Source: a virus. Taken from it: a stretch of 43,040 nt of DNA. Each line of letters starts with the position of its first letter. The stretch's first letter is position 1. The notes under the pieces are model-generated. The model saw nothing but the letters and a program-made list of their open reading frames with translations, was not told the DNA's origin and ran no database searches. This document shows positions 31,733 to 38,977 of this stretch, one piece after another. Where the stretch lies: positions 1-43,040 of the IMG/VR virus record IMGVR_UViG_3300008217_000015, one strand, 5' to 3'. Both the position numbers and the translations under genes were made by a program.

Positions 31733-32596
31733 GTAATATTTAATTTCATCTGGGCTTAAATCTCCTGGATCGTGATGTTGAGCAAGTTGAATTATATTAG
31801 TTTGAAAGTCATTTTTTTCCAACAACCTTTTAATTTTTTTAGCAGCTAAAGACCCCGCCGAGTCTCCATCCATCATTATTTGAACTGAGGTTACTCCTAA
31901 CTCGTCTAAAAGACGAACTTTTTTTTCTCCGAAACTCTGAGTTCCAAAAGTGCATAGTGTATTGCGATAGCCGTGTTGCCATAAGTTTAGCATATCAAAT
32001 AATCCTTCTACTATAATAACTTCTGAAGTAGGAGCAAGTTTGTCTAAAGGAAATAATACATTTAATACAGAAGCACCTGCGGGTCTACGTAAGTACTTGG
32101 GTTTACTTTTTCCACCAAATCTATGTCGAGCTTCAATAAATCTTAACTTGTGGAATTGGTAAATAGGAATACAAATGTAGTCGTTTAAACCGTATTCTTC
32201 AGTAAAAAATGTTTTAAACTCTGTTATAGTCTTAGTTGAAATGTTTTTCCACATTCCTTTAGCTGTTTGGTACTTAGTGGGTAACTCTATGGTATTTTTT
32301 TCTAATAACTTTCTTATTTTGCGCTTAATTTTTTGTATCTTATAAGGCTGTTTGTTATCAAATGTTAGTTTAGTTTGAATTCCTATACTTTTAAGAAATT
32401 TTTCTTTTCCTCCACTGAATCCACAACTCCAACAATGGAATATATTATTTTCTAGGTTATAACTTAGACTTGGATTCTCGTCCGTATGTGTGCCATGAGT
32501 GCATTTAATTAAAATTTCTACTGGATTATTGGTTTTTTTGTAAAAAACGTGTTTTTCTTCTAAAATTTCAGTTAAATTAGTCATTTTTATACACAT
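31715..32596 (-). CDS. DnaG-type primase
   Basis: 293 residues. An N-terminal zinc ribbon (C32, H37, C55, C58 in IKCTHGTHTDE and FHCWSCGFSGG) is followed by a TOPRIM domain with E197 (VIIVEGLFDML) and D243-x-D245 (MMDGDSAGSLAAKK). There is no helicase domain, so it acts with the separate DnaB-type helicase upstream. ATGs at 32596 and 32584 (both without a clear ribosome site) are possible starts; 32584 would reduce overlap with the previous gene to 8 bases. Confidence 0.88.
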   Translation of the reverse strand: MCIKMTNLTEILEEKHVFYKKTNNPVEILIKCTHGTHTDENPSLSYNLENNIFHCWSCGFSGGKEKFLKSIGIQTKLTFDNKQPYKIQKIKRKIRKLLEKNTIELPTKYQTAKGMWKNISTKTITEFKTFFTEEYGLNDYICIPIYQFHKLRFIEARHRFGGKSKPKYLRRPAGASVLNVLFPLDKLAPTSEVIIVEGLFDMLNLWQHGYRNTLCTFGTQSFGEKKVRLLDELGVTSVQIMMDGDSAGSLAAKKIKRLLEKNDFQTNIIQLAQHHDPGDLSPDEIKYYLSNSN

Positions 32597-32861
32597 ATCT
32601 TGTATTGCAATATCCGCAATTTACGAAACCTTCATCTCCCATTTCATAATAGACTATTGGATGATCATTATCGCATTTTATATATGGGTTATCTGTTTCA
32701 ATTACCGCATTAGTATAAGAACTAGGGGTAAAATATTCTATTTCATAGTTTTCCATCTTTTTCTCATGTTTTTTCCAACGATATACTTCATACAAAACAT
32801 ACAAGCCTATAACTATAAAAACCCCAAAAAAATCACTAAATGTCACTTTATTTAATCTCAC
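32577..32861 (-). CDS. Membrane-anchored zinc-finger protein (zf-CHCC-like)
   Basis: 94 residues, starting at a GTG (32861; a second GTG at 32846 is possible). An N-terminal membrane helix (FFGVFIVIGLYVLYEVY) is followed by a C-terminal zinc motif KCDNDHPIVYYEMGDEGFV then NCGYCNTRYVY, matching the CHCC arrangement of the NDUFS6-type zinc finger (C...H...C..C). A cytoplasmic or periplasmic small metal site on a membrane stem is unusual in phage. It overlaps both neighbours. Function unknown. Confidence 0.55.
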   Translation of the reverse strand: MRLNKVTFSDFFGVFIVIGLYVLYEVYRWKKHEKKMENYEIEYFTPSSYTNAVIETDNPYIKCDNDHPIVYYEMGDEGFVNCGYCNTRYVYKND

Positions 32862-33378
32862 AGCTATTGTCTTCTGGACAGCTAAGTAGGAGTAGATACA
32901 GAAACGGAAGTACGTCTGGATGTATTCTCCATTTCGTGTTTACACCATACGGTTCAGTATCACGACTTTTCTGTATCCAACCTTCTCCTTCTGTTTTTAG
33001 CTTTGGTTTATAATAAGGTGTCTTAGGAACTCTTTGAGCTCTCATAAGTTCAAACACGGTCATTAAGGATGCAGTTGTGTAAACACCTGGTATAGTGCTC
33101 TTGAAATCTATATAATTTCGTACATCATCTAGTCGTTTCCATTCTCCATCTTTCATCGAACATAGAATATAGAATCTATGTTTTCCTACTTCACCACGAA
33201 CCATTCGTTCCCACCATATTTTTCTTTTTTCGATATTTTTTAAGTGATTCTTTTCAAATAATTTTATAATACCGTCTGCGTTAAAGATAAGGTTTGATTG
33301 ATCTTCCTTTGCATTGATGTTATTAGAAGAAAGAATCAGAATAGTAACTGTAAGTATTTTAGTAATTTTTTTGTTCAT
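32848..33378 (-). CDS. Putative secreted protein
   Basis: 176 residues. An N-terminal signal peptide (MNKKITKILTVTILILSS then NNINA) has a likely cleavage after residue ~23. The mature protein is basic with a Trp-rich first half (KRKIWWERM) and a final hydrophobic stretch (LPFLYLLLLSCPED). Cys residues could form disulphides. Family not recognised. Export suggests action in the host periplasm, such as altering the envelope or blocking other phages. Confidence 0.55.
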   Translation of the reverse strand: MNKKITKILTVTILILSSNNINAKEDQSNLIFNADGIIKLFEKNHLKNIEKRKIWWERMVRGEVGKHRFYILCSMKDGEWKRLDDVRNYIDFKSTIPGVYTTASLMTVFELMRAQRVPKTPYYKPKLKTEGEGWIQKSRDTEPYGVNTKWRIHPDVLPFLYLLLLSCPEDNSCEIK

Positions 33379-33382
33379 TGTT

Positions 33383-34003
33383 TTATCGAGTATTGCTGTA
33401 AAAGTGGGTAATGCAGTACCTTCCTAATCCTGCTTTTTTCTTTTTTAAAGTTATGGGGTCTACTTGATGTTCATAAAAACCTGGAAACATTACCATACGG
33501 TTATATCTACATCTCACTTTTATATTACTGTCGGTGAAAGTGAGATTTCCCCCGCTAAACGCTTTTGGTTTTATGTATAACCATATTAAGGCTGTTACTT
33601 GTGCGCTATCGTAATGAGAATGGTAATGGTGATTGTTCTCATAATAACTAATTATCGTGTTATCTTTGTCGCAGGATTGCCAATTTCTGTACACAGGACT
33701 AGTTTTTTGAAATGCTTGTTTTATTTTATTAGAAAATATTTTTGGTTGCTGAAATCTTAAAATATAGCTTGTGTTTCTGCCTTTTTGGGTATAAACTTCA
33801 TCTGGGTATAGTCTATAACAATCGGCTTTAGAGTTACCTTCTTCGTCTTTTGCTGCCAGTCCTTCTGCTGCATTTGGCATTGTTTCATAATCAGTATAAA
33901 AACTTAATTCTTTCCAAATTTTTTCTAGTTCTTTTTTAGTGTACCAATTGTCTACTAGGAGGAACGGAAATACGGGGTCTTTATTACATATTTTTATTTT
34001 CAT
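33383..34003 (-). CDS. 2OG-Fe(II) oxygenase (prolyl 4-hydroxylase-like)
   Basis: 206 residues. The iron triad is visible as H130-x-D132 (HSHYDSA) and H179 (YEHQV), and R195 (GRYCITHF) is placed to bind 2-oxoglutarate. ALIWLYIKPKAFSGGNLTFTD between them is the usual jelly-roll core. Such oxygenases are frequent in cyanophages and other marine phages and hydroxylate unknown protein or nucleic-acid targets. It overlaps the next gene by 4 bases (ATGA). Confidence 0.85.
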   Translation of the reverse strand: MKIKICNKDPVFPFLLVDNWYTKKELEKIWKELSFYTDYETMPNAAEGLAAKDEEGNSKADCYRLYPDEVYTQKGRNTSYILRFQQPKIFSNKIKQAFQKTSPVYRNWQSCDKDNTIISYYENNHHYHSHYDSAQVTALIWLYIKPKAFSGGNLTFTDSNIKVRCRYNRMVMFPGFYEHQVDPITLKKKKAGLGRYCITHFYSNTR

Positions 34004-34194
34004 ACGTTTAATACTTTTTTAATTATATTAAGTTGTTCTTGGAATATCTGTGCTGTCTTTTCCGCATCATAAGATACAAATGTATGTATTAGTAATCTTC
34101 CATCTCCAGGATTAGGATGTGCATGTTTCATAATATGCTCTATACCTTTTTCCGCAAGTTTTTGTATTTTAATTAAGGTTTCCGTTTCATACAT
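34000..34194 (-). CDS. Small helical protein, tandem paralogue A
   Basis: 64 residues. LIKIQKLAEKGIEHIM and IFQEQLNIIKKVLNV at the two ends match LLKVEKLAEKG and IFNQQLNVIKKVL in the gene immediately upstream, so both descend from a tandem duplication. Mainly helical. ATGA-type overlaps on both sides. Function unknown. Confidence 0.6.
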   Translation of the reverse strand: MYETETLIKIQKLAEKGIEHIMKHAHPNPGDGRLLIHTFVSYDAEKTAQIFQEQLNIIKKVLNV

Positions 34195-34393
34195 CTTTTA
34201 ATACCTTTTTAATAACATTAAGTTGTTGGTTAAAAATATCATTATATCCTCGATCAAAATTGTGATGTACTTCTCCTTGAGAATTAATAAATCCTTTTTC
34301 AGCAAGTTTTTCCACTTTAAGTAGGGTTTTTAAAAATAAGTCTCTTTGACCGTGAGCATATTCCCAAGCATGCATTTTTTTAAATTTTGTCAT
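34187..34393 (-). CDS. Small helical protein, tandem paralogue B
   Basis: 68 residues, the partner of the gene at 34000-34194 (shared L.K..KLAEKG and IF..QLN.IKKVL segments). It has an extra N-terminal aromatic stretch (MHAWEYAHGQRDLFL). It overlaps copy A by 8 bases and starts in the stop of the next gene upstream. Function unknown. Confidence 0.6.
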   Translation of the reverse strand: MTKFKKMHAWEYAHGQRDLFLKTLLKVEKLAEKGFINSQGEVHHNFDRGYNDIFNQQLNVIKKVLKDV

Positions 34394-34647
34394 TAGTACG
34401 TTTCCCAGGGGTTTGGATACTTTTTACGTATATAGTTCCACTCGTTTTCTTCTATACAGAAAAAAAAGTTTTTAGTTTTAAACGGTTTTAGATAAGCTTC
34501 GTTTACGTCAAAGTTTAAATCCCAGTAATTTTCAAGCACGTATCGAGTACAAATACTATGGTTTTCAAATATGGGGCTAGGAAAATGAAACCAGTCATTC
34601 CCGTCTCCTCCAGACCAGATTGCAATAATAAGCCAAATTTCTTTCAT
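34393..34647 (-). CDS. Hypothetical protein
   Basis: 84 residues from the ATG at 34647, which overlaps the HIT gene stop (ATGA); an upstream TTG at 34668 would add 7 residues. Trp- and Phe-rich (IWLIIAIWSGGDGNDWFHF). A weak hydrophobic start could be a signal anchor. No family recognised. Confidence 0.6.
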   Translation of the reverse strand: MKEIWLIIAIWSGGDGNDWFHFPSPIFENHSICTRYVLENYWDLNFDVNEAYLKPFKTKNFFFCIEENEWNYIRKKYPNPWETY

Positions 34648-35078
34648 AGTCCTAGTGCTTTTTTCCAAGAATAGTGTTCTGGGTGATTTTCGTAAGACAT
34701 GGGTATTCTACCGCCTACTCTAGCTAATCGAACGCTTCCAATGTAAGGACCGTCACTATCGTCATAATGTCTGGGAATAAAATGAACATGCGGCCACATA
34801 ATACTTTGCCCTCCTGCCACATACATATTAATACCTAAATGATATCCATCAATTTTTTTATTTTCTACTTGACTTTCTCCTTCTTCAAAAGCTTCTTCAA
34901 AAGCTTTACAGATATAATAATCATATTTTTGTTTAGGAATAAATAAAAGATGATTTTCACATACTGGATATTTATCATAAAGAACTATACAGTATTCAGT
35001 TTTTTTAAAAATTCTGTTTTCTGCACGGGCGAAAGGCGTTTCGTTAAATGTTTTGTGTTGGTTAGTTTTTAAGGTCAT
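34644..35078 (-). CDS. HIT-family hydrolase-like protein
   Basis: 144 residues. It has the strand CIVLYDKYPVCENHLLFIPKQ and the HIT core GQSIMWPHVHFIPRHYD (HxH with a following Arg). The usual third His of HxHxH is replaced by Ile (H-V-H-F-I), so catalysis may be altered. HIT proteins hydrolyse or transfer nucleotides such as Ap4A. ATGA overlap downstream; 17-base overlap with the helicase gene upstream. Confidence 0.7.
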   Translation of the reverse strand: MTLKTNQHKTFNETPFARAENRIFKKTEYCIVLYDKYPVCENHLLFIPKQKYDYYICKAFEEAFEEGESQVENKKIDGYHLGINMYVAGGQSIMWPHVHFIPRHYDDSDGPYIGSVRLARVGGRIPMSYENHPEHYSWKKALGL

Positions 35079-36438
35079 TTTCTGATTCTGAGCCGTATTT
35101 GGCTACTCCTAGTGGTTTTTCATTAATTAACTGGCTATCTGTTGATATTACTTTAGTACATTCCCAATTCATTCCAATATCAAAGTTCATAGCTCGTCCA
35201 TTTCTGATTTTAGTAGTATGAACTACGATACGATTGGCGTCGTCATCTGGATTAGGTGGAAAGAAATTAAATCCCCTATCTGCACTGTCTAATATGCCTT
35301 TTGCAAATCTTGCTTCCCCTCCTGCGTCAATTTGATACGGACTAAACATAGTTATATCATATTTTCTACTCATTAATTTTAATGATTCGGCAATTGCAAT
35401 TTGAGATTTCCAGTCTTTTTGATCTTCGTACTTAACGATATTAATATAATCTACTACTCCCATTGTAAAATTATTGTATTTTGTATGAAACATATTACAA
35501 TAATGGTCAATTCTATTAATAGAAATTGCTGCATCATCTATAATAAAAAACCTACGATCTAACATTTTAGGTTTATTGATTTTAAATGATTCTTCAAAAT
35601 GTTTAAAATTTAAATCGTCTTTTAATTTTTTTAGTTTGTTATCTACAAATTCGCTTTTTTCATAGAAAGTTCTACATTTACTTTCTGCCATTTGAATTTT
35701 TTGTGTTGCTGATAACCTATTTTTATAAATATCTAAAAAAGGTACATCACTAATGATACTTAAAAGTCTATCGTGAACTTCTTTATATCTCATTTCAATT
35801 GTAAAGAACGCAACTGTGTTTCCTTGCATAAATCTTTCAATAGCGCAATTTAGACTAATGATAGATTTTCCCGACCCACGTCTTCCTCCTAGTAAAACAA
35901 GTTCTTGAGTTGCAAATCCGCCATTTACAGCATCGTACTCGGCACTTAAACCAGAGGGAAATAAACGAAAATCTTGAACTCCTGGGAAGAATTCTAAATC
36001 TGCAACATCATAAAGTTCGTCTGATGTTGGAATTGCGTTATTCATACTTAGTAAGTGATCTTGGAATTGATCAACTATTTCTATTTTTTCTAAGTCTTCT
36101 AAGTTATCAATAAACTTATCTAAAAAAGAAATGGTTTCTTCTCTGATAAAATAGTCTTGAAGTTGGCTTACTAAAAAATCATCTTCTATATGAGGAACGT
36201 TATTGTCTTCACTTAGAATTTGAATTTCAAGGTACTCTTGAACTGCTTCATCTTTATTTAGCATTACCATTTCTTGAACAGATGGTAACTTTAAATGAGC
36301 TTTATAAAAATTTTCTATTTTTGAGTATAAAATAATATTAGTTCCACTAAAAAATTGAGGAACTAATTTTGTAAAAAAATCGTGATTTTGCGACTCAAGA
36401 AGTTTTCTTAGAGTAACTTTTTGTAAGTCTAGTGCCAT
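35062..36438 (-). CDS. Replicative DNA helicase, DnaB/gp41-like
   Basis: 458 residues. A helical N-terminal domain is followed by a RecA-type core: FPSGLSAEYDAVNGGFATQE, Walker A GGRRGSGKS (184-192), TVAFFTIEMRYKEV, MGVVDYINIV (Walker B) and FSPYQIDAGGEARF. This is the DnaB-type hexameric fork helicase that works with the separate primase and polymerase encoded downstream. It starts within the stop of the HTH gene. Confidence 0.88.
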   Translation of the reverse strand: MALDLQKVTLRKLLESQNHDFFTKLVPQFFSGTNIILYSKIENFYKAHLKLPSVQEMVMLNKDEAVQEYLEIQILSEDNNVPHIEDDFLVSQLQDYFIREETISFLDKFIDNLEDLEKIEIVDQFQDHLLSMNNAIPTSDELYDVADLEFFPGVQDFRLFPSGLSAEYDAVNGGFATQELVLLGGRRGSGKSIISLNCAIERFMQGNTVAFFTIEMRYKEVHDRLLSIISDVPFLDIYKNRLSATQKIQMAESKCRTFYEKSEFVDNKLKKLKDDLNFKHFEESFKINKPKMLDRRFFIIDDAAISINRIDHYCNMFHTKYNNFTMGVVDYINIVKYEDQKDWKSQIAIAESLKLMSRKYDITMFSPYQIDAGGEARFAKGILDSADRGFNFFPPNPDDDANRIVVHTTKIRNGRAMNFDIGMNWECTKVISTDSQLINEKPLGVAKYGSESENDLKN

Positions 36439-37217
36439 TAATTACTGTTGCCGTTTGCAACTGGAAAAAGTTGGTATCTGGGACGCTCGCTCCAGTGTCC
36501 CTGTTCTCCTAAAACGTATAAGCCATAGGATTCTATTCCGTATTGAATAAGGTTATTTTGTTGTCTTTTAAGTTCTTGTTTTATAGCGTAAGACTTCCAT
36601 GATTCTCCATTATCGTAATCCCAGTAAATATTCCAATGTACATCTTCTATTCCTTCGTAATCTTCGCCATACTTTTTTCTTGCTTTTTTAAGAGGCGGAA
36701 GTGCAACATATCGTGAGTGATAACTTTCACTATGATATTCTATCCATTTTTCATCGTATACATGCTTAATTATCCCAAACTCACTGGTTGGAGCAATAAA
36801 TACTTTATCTTCGATATTAAATTTAATATCTAAATCCTGTTTGATATGACTTACTTTTGCTTTTCCTTTCTTTTTTCTGGCGCGGAAAGGAACTCCGTTT
36901 TTTAATAAAACATTTTTGACTCGATATGAGGTTATATAAAGGGTTGTAGCAAGTGCGTTTAAACTGTTTCCGTTTTGATACTCGGAAATAATATGTTGTT
37001 CCGTATCTTCAGAAATAGGCTTGGCTTGGGCTTCTTTTTTTAGTGTTTGGATTCTTTTTTCTTTTTCTTTAAATTCGGTAATAATGCTTTCTAGTCGTTT
37101 TGTATTATAAGCTATTCCTAAATGTGTACAGATAGCTTTTTTCGTTTTATCTATTTTTAGCATCCAAATAGCTTGTCTAATTTTGGATTCAGGTATATCG
37201 TGTTTAATTTTTGTCAT
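36438..37217 (-). CDS. HTH DNA-binding protein, first gene of the replication operon
   Basis: 259 residues from the ATG at 37217 (a GTG at 37226 adds 3 residues). Two helix-turn-helix-like segments: IRQAIWMLKIDKTKKAICTH and HIISEYQNGNSLNALATTLY followed by ITSYRVKNVLLKNGVPFR. A basic linker (RARKKKGKAKV) leads to a Trp/Tyr-rich C-terminal domain. It directly follows a promoter and precedes the helicase, so it could be an origin-binding or regulatory protein that loads the helicase. Function inferred. Confidence 0.6.
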   Translation of the reverse strand: MTKIKHDIPESKIRQAIWMLKIDKTKKAICTHLGIAYNTKRLESIITEFKEKEKRIQTLKKEAQAKPISEDTEQHIISEYQNGNSLNALATTLYITSYRVKNVLLKNGVPFRARKKKGKAKVSHIKQDLDIKFNIEDKVFIAPTSEFGIIKHVYDEKWIEYHSESYHSRYVALPPLKKARKKYGEDYEGIEDVHWNIYWDYDNGESWKSYAIKQELKRQQNNLIQYGIESYGLYVLGEQGHWSERPRYQLFPVANGNSN

Positions 37218-37234
37218 ATTTTTCACTTATATAT

Positions 37235-37264
37235 ATTATATATTACAAAAGGAGGAGTAGTCAA
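37235..37264 (-). promoter_or_regulatory. Leftward sigma-70-type promoter of the replication operon
   Basis: On the minus strand: TTGACT (37264-37259), 18-base spacer, TATAAT (37240-37235). Start near 37228 leaves a leader of about 11 bases before the ATG at 37217 and no clear ribosome site. Confidence 0.7.
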
Positions 37265-37277
37265 ATTAAATATGGTT

Positions 37278-37469
37278 TTAGCCGCTCTTATTTTTTAATT
37301 CTCGAATCCTATCTTGCATATACTTTTTGGCGCTAAGTAATTGGGCGTCTTCTGCTTCGCGGGTAGGATAGCCTCTATTATTTTTTTTAGTGTTCTGTAG
37401 TCTAAAACTAATTTCATTCATTTCGTGTGTAAATGCTGCCAGTACTAGGTATTCTCTACTTTCTAACAT
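37278..37469 (-). CDS. Small hypothetical protein
   Basis: 63 residues from the ATG at 37469, with AAGGA 7 bases upstream; a longer frame to 37532 runs into the membrane-protein gene. It is helical and charged (THEMNEISFRLQ, EDAQLLSAKKYMQDRIRELK). The ATG overlaps the stop of the tiny membrane protein upstream. Function unknown. Confidence 0.6.
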   Translation of the reverse strand: MLESREYLVLAAFTHEMNEISFRLQNTKKNNRGYPTREAEDAQLLSAKKYMQDRIRELKNKSG

Positions 37470-37642
37470 TATTTTTTCCTTAAAAATAATCTTCTTATGA
37501 GAAAAAATGAAAGCACTATTAATGCTATACATCCTAATTCTAACATATTAACAGAGTGCTCTAATTCTTGTAGTCTTTTTTCTGTTTCATAAACATATGG
37601 GATCAGGTCGTCTACCCATACCATTTCTGCTTTTGCGAACAT
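37469..37642 (-). CDS. Small coiled-coil membrane protein
   Basis: 57 residues, previously hidden by its short length. MFAKAEMVWVDDLIPYVYE starts it, a short heptad-like helix (RLQELEHSVNML) follows, then one membrane helix (LGCIALIVLSFFLIRRLFL) and a basic end. AGGA is 8 bases before the ATG. Its stop overlaps the next ATG. The coiled coil near a single helix resembles small phage membrane regulators. Function unknown. Confidence 0.6.
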   Translation of the reverse strand: MFAKAEMVWVDDLIPYVYETEKRLQELEHSVNMLELGCIALIVLSFFLIRRLFLRKK

Positions 37643-37666
37643 TATTTTTTCCTCTTATTTAATTAT

Positions 37667-37696
37667 AAAAAAAACTGATAATTAAAAATTATCAGT
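37667..37696 (-). terminator. Leftward rho-independent terminator
   Basis: ACTGATAATT (37674-37683) and AATTATCAGT (37687-37696) form a perfect 10-bp stem with a 3-base loop, followed on the minus strand by eight T (37674-37667). It closes the transcript from 37807-38112 and any transcript from the promoter at 37743-37771. Confidence 0.85.
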
Positions 37697-37736
37697 CTAA
37701 CTAAAATAAAAATATAGTCTTTTTACAAATTAGACA
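37667..37736 (-). ncRNA. Candidate small RNA or attenuated leader between promoter and terminator
   Basis: A consensus leftward promoter at 37771-37743 should start a transcript near 37736, and a rho-independent terminator ends at 37667. The product would be about 70 bases, AT-rich, with a strong 10-bp hairpin at its 3' end and a weak GTCT/AGAC pairing near the 5' end. No protein of useful size is encoded in it. Alternatively it is an attenuator leader for the gene at 37469-37642. Confidence 0.4.
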
Positions 37737-37742
37737 TTCTAT

Positions 37743-37771
37743 ATTCTAACGTATAAAAAAGTATTAGTCAA
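37743..37771 (-). promoter_or_regulatory. Leftward sigma-70-type promoter upstream of a terminator
   Basis: On the minus strand: TTGACT (37771-37766), 17-base spacer, TAGAAT (37748-37743). The next strong feature downstream is a terminator at 37696-37667, only 40 bases past the expected start, not a gene. Confidence 0.6.
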
Positions 37772-37806
37772 TATTGAATTTGTTGGAAAAGCTATAAACT
37801 CTTGAT

Positions 37807-38112
37807 TTAATGTGTAATTAAATCGTCATCTGCAAAATAGAGATCAGATATAATATTTCTTAATAATCCAGTTTTTGTATAAACATTTGTAAAACCTTCT
37901 TTAAAAAACTTGTTATTACGGTATAGTTTTTCAACAACAAAACTAGTTTCATAGGCTTTTAAGAGTCTTTCAAAACATAAGGTGTTTTTAGTGATATTTG
38001 GGTAAAACTTATTTATTAGCGAACTGTAATAAGTTAACCGTTCAAGTTCGGGTAGAGATAGTATATAGTCAATGGTTTCCTCATTAACTTCGTGAAGATT
38101 CATCATAAACAT
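37807..38112 (-). CDS. Hypothetical protein
   Basis: 101 residues from the ATG at 38112, with GGGA 8 bases upstream; ATGs at 38106 and 38103 are alternatives. An open frame extends upstream to a TTG at 38274 but crosses the terminator of the previous gene and overlaps its coding end, so I reject that part. Content: NLHEVNEETIDYILSLPELE, then a helical Lys/Tyr-rich stretch. Translation from read-through is implied. Function unknown. Confidence 0.55.
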   Translation of the reverse strand: MFMMNLHEVNEETIDYILSLPELERLTYYSSLINKFYPNITKNTLCFERLLKAYETSFVVEKLYRNNKFFKEGFTNVYTKTGLLRNIISDLYFADDDLITH

Positions 38113-38123
38113 TTTTCCCAAAT

Positions 38124-38153
38124 AAAAAAAAGCGACGGTTGCTACCGCCGCTT
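38124..38153 (-). terminator. Leftward rho-independent terminator of the HTH-repeat gene
   Basis: Stem positions 38130-38139 and 38144-38153 pair as 10 bp with one G-T on the minus strand, a 4-base loop, and the minus-strand T-run at 38131-38124. It lies 24 bases after the stop of the 226-residue protein, making that gene a one-gene transcription unit. Confidence 0.85.
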
Positions 38154-38176
38154 TCTTTACTAAGAGTTCTAAAAGA

Positions 38177-38857
38177 TTACTCAGCCGCTTTTGGAGTGTA
38201 ATCTGCAGCACTAAGACCGCGTCGTGTAAGAACCGTTTTAACTCCTCGTACCGTCTTACCAAAATGCTCGGCAAGTTGGTCTACGGTCTGATCAGTCAGG
38301 TTCTCGATCCCTTCGTAAGGATCGCTCTTAGAAGCCTTCTTGTCACGCTGTGGTGCTTTAAGGCCCATGCTTAGTAGCTTGCCTCGAACAGAAGCTACTG
38401 TCTTGCCAACTGCGTCGGCAATCTCTTCGAGATAAGAACCGCCAGAAACCATTGAGCTAATGGTAGATTCCTCTTCAGGCGTATAGGTCTTCGGAGTGAC
38501 CTTTTTCTCAGCAGGTTTAACGTGCTGAGTCATTTCGAGCGAGAGCGCTTTTCCATTGATCTGGCGGGCGGTAAAGTTACCATCAGCAAAGGTTGTAGCA
38601 ATCTCTTCGGCAGTATACGTGCCGGAGTTATCCGAAAGGAACTGTCGAAGCGCATCCGTTTGTTCGGGAGAAAAAACGGGGGCAGCTCCAGGCTTTTTCG
38701 GAACGTCAAATCCAAGTTTCCGCAACTTAGCGGTAACTGACCGACGTGGGAACTCAAACTCGTCGCAGAGTGTCTGGATAACCTCTTCGGTCACTCCAGA
38801 CGAAGATACTTGCTCCATACGAGCAACCATCTCATCAGTATATTCGAATTTACTCAT
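38177..38857 (-). CDS. Multi-repeat helix-turn-helix DNA-binding protein
   Basis: 226 residues with at least four recognition-helix-like repeats: RRSVTAKLRKLGFDVPKK, ARQINGKALSLEMTQ, KTVASVRGKLLSMGLKAPQ and KTVRGVKTVLTRRGLSAADY, joined by Ala/Lys/Pro linkers. GC is about half by eye, clearly above its neighbours, suggesting optimised or imported codon use. It has a consensus promoter, a leader hairpin and its own terminator, all signs of high-level separate expression. A similar protein occurs in marine phages (from memory). Likely a chromatin-like or regulatory DNA-binding protein; not proven. Confidence 0.75.
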   Translation of the reverse strand: MSKFEYTDEMVARMEQVSSSGVTEEVIQTLCDEFEFPRRSVTAKLRKLGFDVPKKPGAAPVFSPEQTDALRQFLSDNSGTYTAEEIATTFADGNFTARQINGKALSLEMTQHVKPAEKKVTPKTYTPEEESTISSMVSGGSYLEEIADAVGKTVASVRGKLLSMGLKAPQRDKKASKSDPYEGIENLTDQTVDQLAEHFGKTVRGVKTVLTRRGLSAADYTPKAAE

Positions 38858-38920
38858 TTAAGTATATTCCCCTCATGTTTTAGTTTTTGTTCAGTTGGTG
38901 TTTTTTCCAACTCTTCTTTG

Positions 38921-38949
38921 ATTATATATTTATCTTTACAAATAGGCAA
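38921..38949 (-). promoter_or_regulatory. Leftward sigma-70-type promoter with leader hairpin for the HTH-repeat gene
   Basis: On the minus strand: TTGCCT (38949-38944), 17-base spacer, TATAAT (38926-38921). The ~57-base leader contains a hairpin (AGTTGG 38893-38898 with CCAACT 38907-38912) just after the start point and GAGGGG before the ATG. The same TTGCCT/TATAAT pair drives the small-gene block on the other strand. Confidence 0.8.
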
Positions 38950-38977
38950 GAAAAAAGTGAAATTATTTCCTACTTAG

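Noticed and set aside
38113-38274. N-terminal extension of the gene at 37807-38112 up to a TTG at 38274
   Set aside because: It overlaps the end of the HTH-repeat gene, crosses its terminator, lacks a ribosome site, and an ATG with GGGA upstream exists at 38112.
38522-38861. Long open frames on both strands overlapping the HTH-repeat gene
   Set aside because: They are shadows caused by the higher GC of the real gene; no ribosome sites or motifs.
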